Below are positions 5,133 through 7,669 of a stretch of 7,669 nucleotides of DNA, piece by piece. The DNA comes from Acidimicrobiia bacterium (lineage in GTDB: Bacteria; Actinomycetota; Acidimicrobiia; Spongiisociales; ZC4RG35), in NCBI GenBank assembly GCA_025929005.1, contig JAICND010000059.1:1-7669 (forward strand), written 5' to 3'. The notes under the pieces were generated by a model. It saw nothing but the letters and a program-made list of their open reading frames with translations. It was not told the origin of the DNA and searched no databases. Within the stretch, counting starts at the first letter, position 1. The number at the start of each line of letters is the position of its first letter. Both the position numbers and the translations under genes were made by a program.

Positions 5133-5699
5133 TCAGAATGCACCTCCCTCATTCTCCCAACGTGCCTCTCCGTTTGACCGCTTTCCTTTGGCGGTGATGC
5201 TGGGAGTGAATGTGGGGATGTCTCCTAGTCCGCTCAGGAGGGCGCGGAGGAGTCGGTTGAGGTCGGTACGCTCCGCCGATTCGAGCGTGGCGATGATGGC
5301 GGCGTGAGCTTGGAGATGGGCAGTGAGCGCGTCATCTGTGAGCTCTTTTCCCGTGGGGGTTAGATGGATGAGCACACCCCGCCCGTCCATGGGGTTGGGT
5401 GTCCGTTCGATGAGCCCGGCGTTTTGCAGGCGGTTGAGCCGGACGGTCATACCTCCGCTGGTCAAGAGGAGGTCGTCAGCGAGCATCGACGGGGCCTGTG
5501 GGCCAACCAGGTCGAGCTGGGTCAGGACCTCGAGATCACCCTGGTGGCTTAGCCCATAGGCAGCGGCAACGCGGTCGAGCCGGTCTTGGAGGAAGTGGGC
5601 TGCTCTTAGGACACGCGTCCCCATCTCGAGCGCCGAGAAGTCGAGATCCCGGCGTGAAGCCCTCCAGCGTTCGAGGATGCGATCGAGTCGATCGGTCAT
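5133..5699 (-). CDS. MarR-family transcriptional regulator, paralogue 2
   Basis: A 188-residue regulator of the same type as that at 2631-3161: N-terminal helices (LDFSALEMGTRVLRAAHFLQ, AYGLSHQGDLEVLTQLD), helix-turn-helix (about 70-100, LADDLLLTSGGMTVRLNRLQ), wing NPMDGRGVLIHLTP, and C-terminal dimer helices. Hand alignment gives about 105 identities over about 170 positions. Relative to paralogue 1 it lacks three residues before the helix-turn-helix and has an extra basic C-terminal tail (KGKRSNGEARWENEGGAF). It has no cysteine. I place the start at ATG 5699, which has AAGGA four bases upstream and aligns with paralogue 1. An upstream ATG at 5765 lies within the promoter region and is rejected. 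The divergent 35-aa/82-aa operon is the expected target. The transglutaminase remnant lies downstream on the same strand. Confidence 0.93.
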   Translation of the reverse strand: MTDRLDRILERWRASRRDLDFSALEMGTRVLRAAHFLQDRLDRVAAAYGLSHQGDLEVLTQLDLVGPQAPSMLADDLLLTSGGMTVRLNRLQNAGLIERTPNPMDGRGVLIHLTPTGKELTDDALTAHLQAHAAIIATLESAERTDLNRLLRALLSGLGDIPTFTPSITAKGKRSNGEARWENEGGAF

Positions 5700-5724
5700 G
5701 AATTCCTTGCGTCCATGGCGAAGC

Positions 5725-5754
5725 AATATAGTTGACAACATAGCTTTTAGGCAA
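5725..5754 (-). promoter_or_regulatory. Promoter of marR paralogue 2
   Basis: On the minus strand TTGCCT (5749-5754), an 18-base spacer and TATATT (5725-5730) give a start near 5718 and a leader of about 19 bases before the ATG at 5699. It overlaps the plus-strand operon promoter, as in module 1. Confidence 0.5.
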
Positions 5755-5761
5755 GTAATAT
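5732..5761 (+). promoter_or_regulatory. Promoter of the 35-aa / 82-aa operon
   Basis: A consensus -35 TTGACA (5732-5737), an 18-base spacer and TAATAT (5756-5761) put the start near 5768 and give a leader of about 120 bases. The spacer shares ATAG and GCAAGTAAT with the module 1 operon promoter. GTTGACAAC (5731-5739) is itself a palindrome over the -35. Confidence 0.7.
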
Positions 5762-5828
5762 TCAAAGGTAAGACTGCTCCGTCTCGATCAAGGCGGATCC
5801 GAAAGCGTCATGCGCGACCAGAAAGACA

Positions 5829-5858
5829 AGTGCCAACCAGGTCGAGGAACCTGGCACT
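5829..5858 (+). promoter_or_regulatory. Bulged leader hairpin upstream of the 35-residue gene
   Basis: AGTGCC (5829-5834) pairs with GGCACT (5853-5858) and AGGT (5839-5842) with ACCT (5849-5852), closing a CGAGGA loop and leaving a four-base AACC bulge on the 5' side. It lies in the unusually long leader of the two-gene operon, about 30 bases before the ATG. No T-run follows, so it is not an intrinsic terminator. It could be a post-transcriptional control element, but I recognise no riboswitch class. Confidence 0.4.
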
Positions 5859-5887
5859 GGCGCCCGAGAGGAAGGGCCTAGGAGCCG

Positions 5888-5995
5888 ATGGCAGAGTTGA
5901 CCGAACTGGTAGTGCTCATCGCCCTCTCCCTGGTTCTGATCGTCAAGCTGATCTTCCGGCCGACCATCGAAGGCCGAGCGATGGATGAGACATGA
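5888..5995 (+). CDS. 35-residue single-helix membrane peptide
   Basis: The ATG at 5888 follows AGGAG (5880-5884) with a short 3-base spacer. The product begins MAELTELVVLIALSLVLIVK and continues LIFRPTIEGRAMDET: one hydrophobic helix (about residues 5-24) with an acidic start and a basic residue plus polar tail after it, so the tail is probably cytoplasmic. The TGA stop overlaps the ATG of the 82-residue gene as ATGA, which supports both being translated. Size and layout match small membrane regulators or type I toxins, but there is no sign of an antisense antitoxin RNA, and the MarR-controlled setting points to a stress-response or transporter-modulating peptide. I do not recognise a family. 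Confidence 0.6.
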   Translation: MAELTELVVLIALSLVLIVKLIFRPTIEGRAMDET

Positions 5996-6240
5996 CCGAG
6001 AGGCTGGAGCCCAACCCAATGGCTGATCTCTGTCACTGGCGGTCCGACCTCGAGTCGGACCGGACGGGGGAGTTCTGGATCGACCGAGAGGCCGTTACCC
6101 AGCGGATGTCCAAACTCTCACCCTCGGAAAGAGCATTCCTGAGGTGGGGAATAGTGGAAGAGTTCAACAAGGGCCTGGATCAGATTCTCATCCAGGACCA
6201 GGCAGTGGGGGAGATGCGGGAAGGCCTTCGTGACAGTTGA
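5992..6240 (+). CDS. Unknown 82-residue soluble protein coupled to the membrane peptide
   Basis: This starts at an ATG overlapping the previous stop (ATGA), with GGATGAG just upstream. The 82-residue product is acidic, with likely helices: TGEFWIDREAVTQRMSKLS, PSERAFLRWGIVEEFNKGLD, QILIQDQAVGEMREGLRDS. There is one cysteine (C14) and no membrane segment. I know no matching family. The coupled order, membrane peptide then soluble partner, suggests that the two work together at the membrane. The operon is divergent from marR paralogue 2, which probably controls it. Confidence 0.65.
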   Translation: MTERLEPNPMADLCHWRSDLESDRTGEFWIDREAVTQRMSKLSPSERAFLRWGIVEEFNKGLDQILIQDQAVGEMREGLRDS

Positions 6241-6298
6241 CCGATCGCCATCTGTTGAAGACCTCTGAGGCAGAAACGCTTGCTCCTTGTCCAGAGAC

Positions 6299-6320
6299 CG
6301 CGGGTTGCATCTAACCCGCG
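6299..6320 (+). terminator. Perfect 8-bp hairpin downstream of the 82-residue gene
   Basis: CGCGGGTT (6299-6306) and AACCCGCG (6313-6320) pair exactly around the loop GCATCT, about 60 bases after the operon's stop. It is GC-rich and stable but lacks a T-tract, so termination may be hairpin-only or Rho-assisted. Confidence 0.5.
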
Positions 6321-6530
6321 AGGAGGGCGATGCCGGTGGCCATCAGCCAGAGTGACCAGATCGGTATCTAGTCGCGGCGGGGGTTGGTCAAACCGGGCCG
6401 TTAATGATGATCAACAGAGAACCGGAGGCTGTTCTGCCTCGACCGTCCCCCACCACGTAGTCAAAGAATTCGACCAGCAGGCCACCCGTCGTGTCAACCA
6501 CGATGACGTCAGGGTTGGTTAGGTCGAGGG
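6321..6530. other. Intergenic stretch without a supported gene
   Basis: No frame here has both a start with a ribosome-binding site and a protein-like sequence. A minus-strand frame open from 6591 to its stop at 6388 reads partly protein-like (DVIVVDTTGGLLVEFFDYVV) but lacks a start codon at its head and runs through repeat B. Confidence 0.3.
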
Positions 6531-6650
6531 TGTTTGAACCCGCGACTTCCTCGTTGCGAAAGATGCGGTCAAAACCCTCTGACCAGGGGTTTCAGGCGGA
6601 TCGGGAGTCTTGTGGCGCGGCTGTGGCACAAGCTACGTGAGACCACGTGA
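6531..6650 (+). repeat. Imperfect dispersed repeat, copy B
   Basis: This copy has the same orientation as copy A and about 83% identity over the first 60 bases. The A-to-B offset is about 6490 bases, so A and B flank the sufB-to-82-aa segment as direct repeats. The T-arm in copy B is broken: GGGTTCAAA is followed by unrelated sequence on the minus strand, so it is not a tRNA. Two ACGTGA words lie 10 bp apart at its right end. Confidence 0.7.
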
Positions 6651-6702
6651 TGTCAAGGTCCGTCGACTGGCAAACACCTTCGGGGAGCGATGACTGCCGA
6701 AT

Positions 6703-6750
6703 ACGGTCCCGTGGAGCGGCTGTGGGGCGAGCGGCGTGAGACCACGTGAG
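6703..6750 (+). repeat. Imperfect dispersed repeat, partial copy C
   Basis: ACGGTCCCGTGG-GCG-CTGTGG then CGAGCG-CGTGAG matches copy A (115-161), and GTGAGACCACGTGA matches copy B. The 5' half with GCGAAAGATGCGG is absent. It lies about 50 bases after copy B in the same orientation. Confidence 0.6.
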
Positions 6751-7201
6751 ATATGGGTGAACGCGGCTCGCTCAAGAGACGCGGCCGCCCGTCGCGGCGC
6801 CGTAACCACCAGCAGGTCGCTCCGATGATCACCATGGGGATTCTCGCCTTCCCGCGGGCCTGGAACGAGTTCCCGTGGTGCTGGTGGTGACCAGCACACC
6901 CGGGAAGGACGAGCCTTCTTTGCGAGCTGTGACACCGAGGTCTCTTACTGCCCGCCGAGCTCATCATCCGAGAGTCACGTCACGCTCAACTAGCCGACCA
7001 GCCGAGAGTATTGAACTCCCTCCTAGAAGTACCACGGAAGCCTTCAGCCCTCCAGCGGCCGACAATCCAGAAGACTCACTCTGAGGTACTCCTGGCCCAA
7101 GTGACTCGGTCTGGCTGAGAACACCTGGGGTCATTACAGCCCCGAGGCTTCACGTCCGTCGCCGTCGCCTCCTCACCGCAGAGCCAGCACCACTTCCGGT
7201 A
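6751..7201. other. Gene-poor stretch with one hairpin
   Basis: I see no convincing gene in these 450 bases. Open frames on both strands have low-complexity, Arg/Ser/Pro-rich translations typical of shadow frames in GC-rich DNA and lack ribosome-binding sites. A perfect 8-bp inverted repeat GTGCTGGT/ACCAGCAC with a GGTG loop lies at 6878-6897. The stretch also receives the 3' end of the secreted-protein gene's transcript. Confidence 0.4.
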
Positions 7202-7567
7202 CTACCCGCAGACTCCGTTGCAGTCGCCGTCCAAGCCGAAGAAGATGGCAGAGACGCCGGTGAAGTGTCCGACCAAGACACCCTGCGGCGTGAACGCACC
7301 AGATGCGCTGCCTTCTGAAGCGCCCTGAACCGAGATATGACCGCCCATCTCGTTGCCCTGGTTGGTAAAGGTCGAGCCCGGGAAGCCGGTGCTCGGCCCT
7401 TTGAGGCGGAAACCTTCGGCGTTGCCGTCCGAGCTCTCACCGCCTGTTCCGGCGGCGCCGACGGAACAGGTGGAGGCGCATCCCTCAGCGGGATCGGCCC
7501 AAGCCGTACCCGCAGTGACGAGCACCATTACCGCAGCCGCGGCGATCGCTACCAATGTCTTCCTCAT
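7202..7567 (-). CDS. Small secreted protein with a Sec signal peptide and two CxxxC pairs
   Basis: A 121-residue product with a clear signal peptide: basic MRKT, a hydrophobic core AIAAAAVMVLVTAG, and an A-W-A site before D25. The mature part is about 97 residues, glycine/serine-rich, with beta-type segments (GGHISVQG, GVLVGHFTGVSAIFFG) and four cysteines in two pairs: C30-x3-C34 at the start and C116-x3-C120 at the very end. The mirrored pairs suggest disulfides tying both ends, or a metal site. GGGAGGG lies 5 bases before the ATG. It is monocistronic as far as visible. I do not recognise a family. Outside the membrane is the expected location. Confidence 0.75.
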   Translation of the reverse strand: MRKTLVAIAAAAVMVLVTAGTAWADPAEGCASTCSVGAAGTGGESSDGNAEGFRLKGPSTGFPGSTFTNQGNEMGGHISVQGASEGSASGAFTPQGVLVGHFTGVSAIFFGLDGDCNGVCG

Positions 7568-7608
7568 CGTGGCCCTCCCATACCCCGCCGCCCTTCGGCT
7601 AAGGGTCT

Positions 7609-7622
7609 GGAAATCATATTCC
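7609..7622 (-). promoter_or_regulatory. -10 element framed by a palindrome, upstream of the secreted-protein gene
   Basis: On the minus strand TATGAT (7613-7618) is a good -10 and is exactly bracketed by GGAA and TTCC. The start would be near 7606, giving a leader of about 39 bases that begins with a short CCCTT/AAGGG hairpin (7591-7605). No clear -35 is visible. Confidence 0.45.
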
Positions 7623-7669
7623 CGAAATAACGTCCACGCCCCGTAGAAGGCCGCTGTGCAATCCCGGCC

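Noticed and set aside
4867..5307. Plus-strand 146-codon frame
   Set aside because: It is antisense to the transglutaminase remnant and the marR2 3' end, whose minus-strand translations match known families.
5700..5765. N-terminal extension of MarR paralogue 2 from an ATG at 5765
   Set aside because: The extension covers the predicted promoter, has no Shine-Dalgarno and is absent from paralogue 1. The ATG at 5699 has AAGGA and aligns with the paralogue start.
6280..6522. Plus-strand 80-codon frame
   Set aside because: Low-complexity translation, no ribosome-binding site, and it begins across the terminator-like hairpin.
6388..6591. Minus-strand open frame with protein-like DVIVVDTTGGLL
   Set aside because: No start codon at its head, it passes through repeat B, and no ribosome-binding site is seen. 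It could be a fragment but cannot be assigned.
6633..7084. Overlapping open frames on both strands (6633-6967 minus, 6875-7084 plus)
   Set aside because: Arg/Ser/Pro-rich translations, no ribosome-binding sites and no recognisable motifs; typical shadow frames in GC-rich DNA.
1..7669. CRISPR array or insertion sequence
   Set aside because: No regularly spaced identical repeats with spacers, no transposase reading frame, and no terminal inverted repeats were seen.

Overview
The window comes from a moderately high-GC bacterial chromosome. Gene style suggests Actinomycetota, possibly an Acidimicrobiia-like or uncultivated lineage: a SufB of about 470 residues, a three-cysteine Rrf2 regulator, many GTG starts, and an actinobacterial type of MarR protein. 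The lineage is an inference and no marker gene settles it.

Layout. Bases 1-372 hold no protein gene. They carry a tRNA/tmRNA 3'-half fragment and one copy of an imperfect repeat that recurs near 6531-6650 and, in part, at 6703-6750. From 2516 down to 373 (minus strand) lies a compact operon: an unknown 61-residue protein, a LapA-domain (DUF1049-like) two-helix membrane protein, a 52-residue cysteine-rich miniprotein, and sufB. The genes overlap or nearly touch. The operon is transcribed divergently from MarR paralogue 1 (2631-3161, plus). Next comes a divergent pair: a small dimeric alpha/beta-barrel (ABM-like) protein (3308-3580, minus) and an Rrf2-type iron-sulfur regulator (3699-4187, plus), with operator-like repeats between them. 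From 4202 to 5031 the minus strand is a graveyard of enzyme fragments: a short-chain dehydrogenase piece, a metallo-beta-lactamase-fold piece, and the N-terminal part of a transglutaminase-like protein cut by in-frame stops. MarR paralogue 2 (5133-5699, minus) follows. It is divergent from a two-gene operon encoding a 35-residue single-helix membrane peptide and an unknown 82-residue protein (5888-6240). About 1 kb (6241-7201) has repeats and hairpins but no convincing gene. The window ends with a small secreted protein on the minus strand (7202-7567).

How it fits together. The main signal is a duplicated regulatory module. The two MarR proteins are about 60% identical by hand alignment. Each sits beside a divergent operon that begins with an unrecognised small protein and contains a small membrane protein. 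In both intergenic regions the two promoters lie face to face on almost the same 30-37 bp. The operon-side promoters share TTGACA, ATAG and an identical GCAAGTAAT block, which I read as a shared MarR operator. In module 1 the regulated operon appears to include sufB, here without sufC or sufD, so a MarR-sensed signal may be linked to Fe-S assembly. The nearby Rrf2 regulator is probably an Fe-S-dependent sensor and fits an iron-sulfur or redox-stress theme, but that link is inference.
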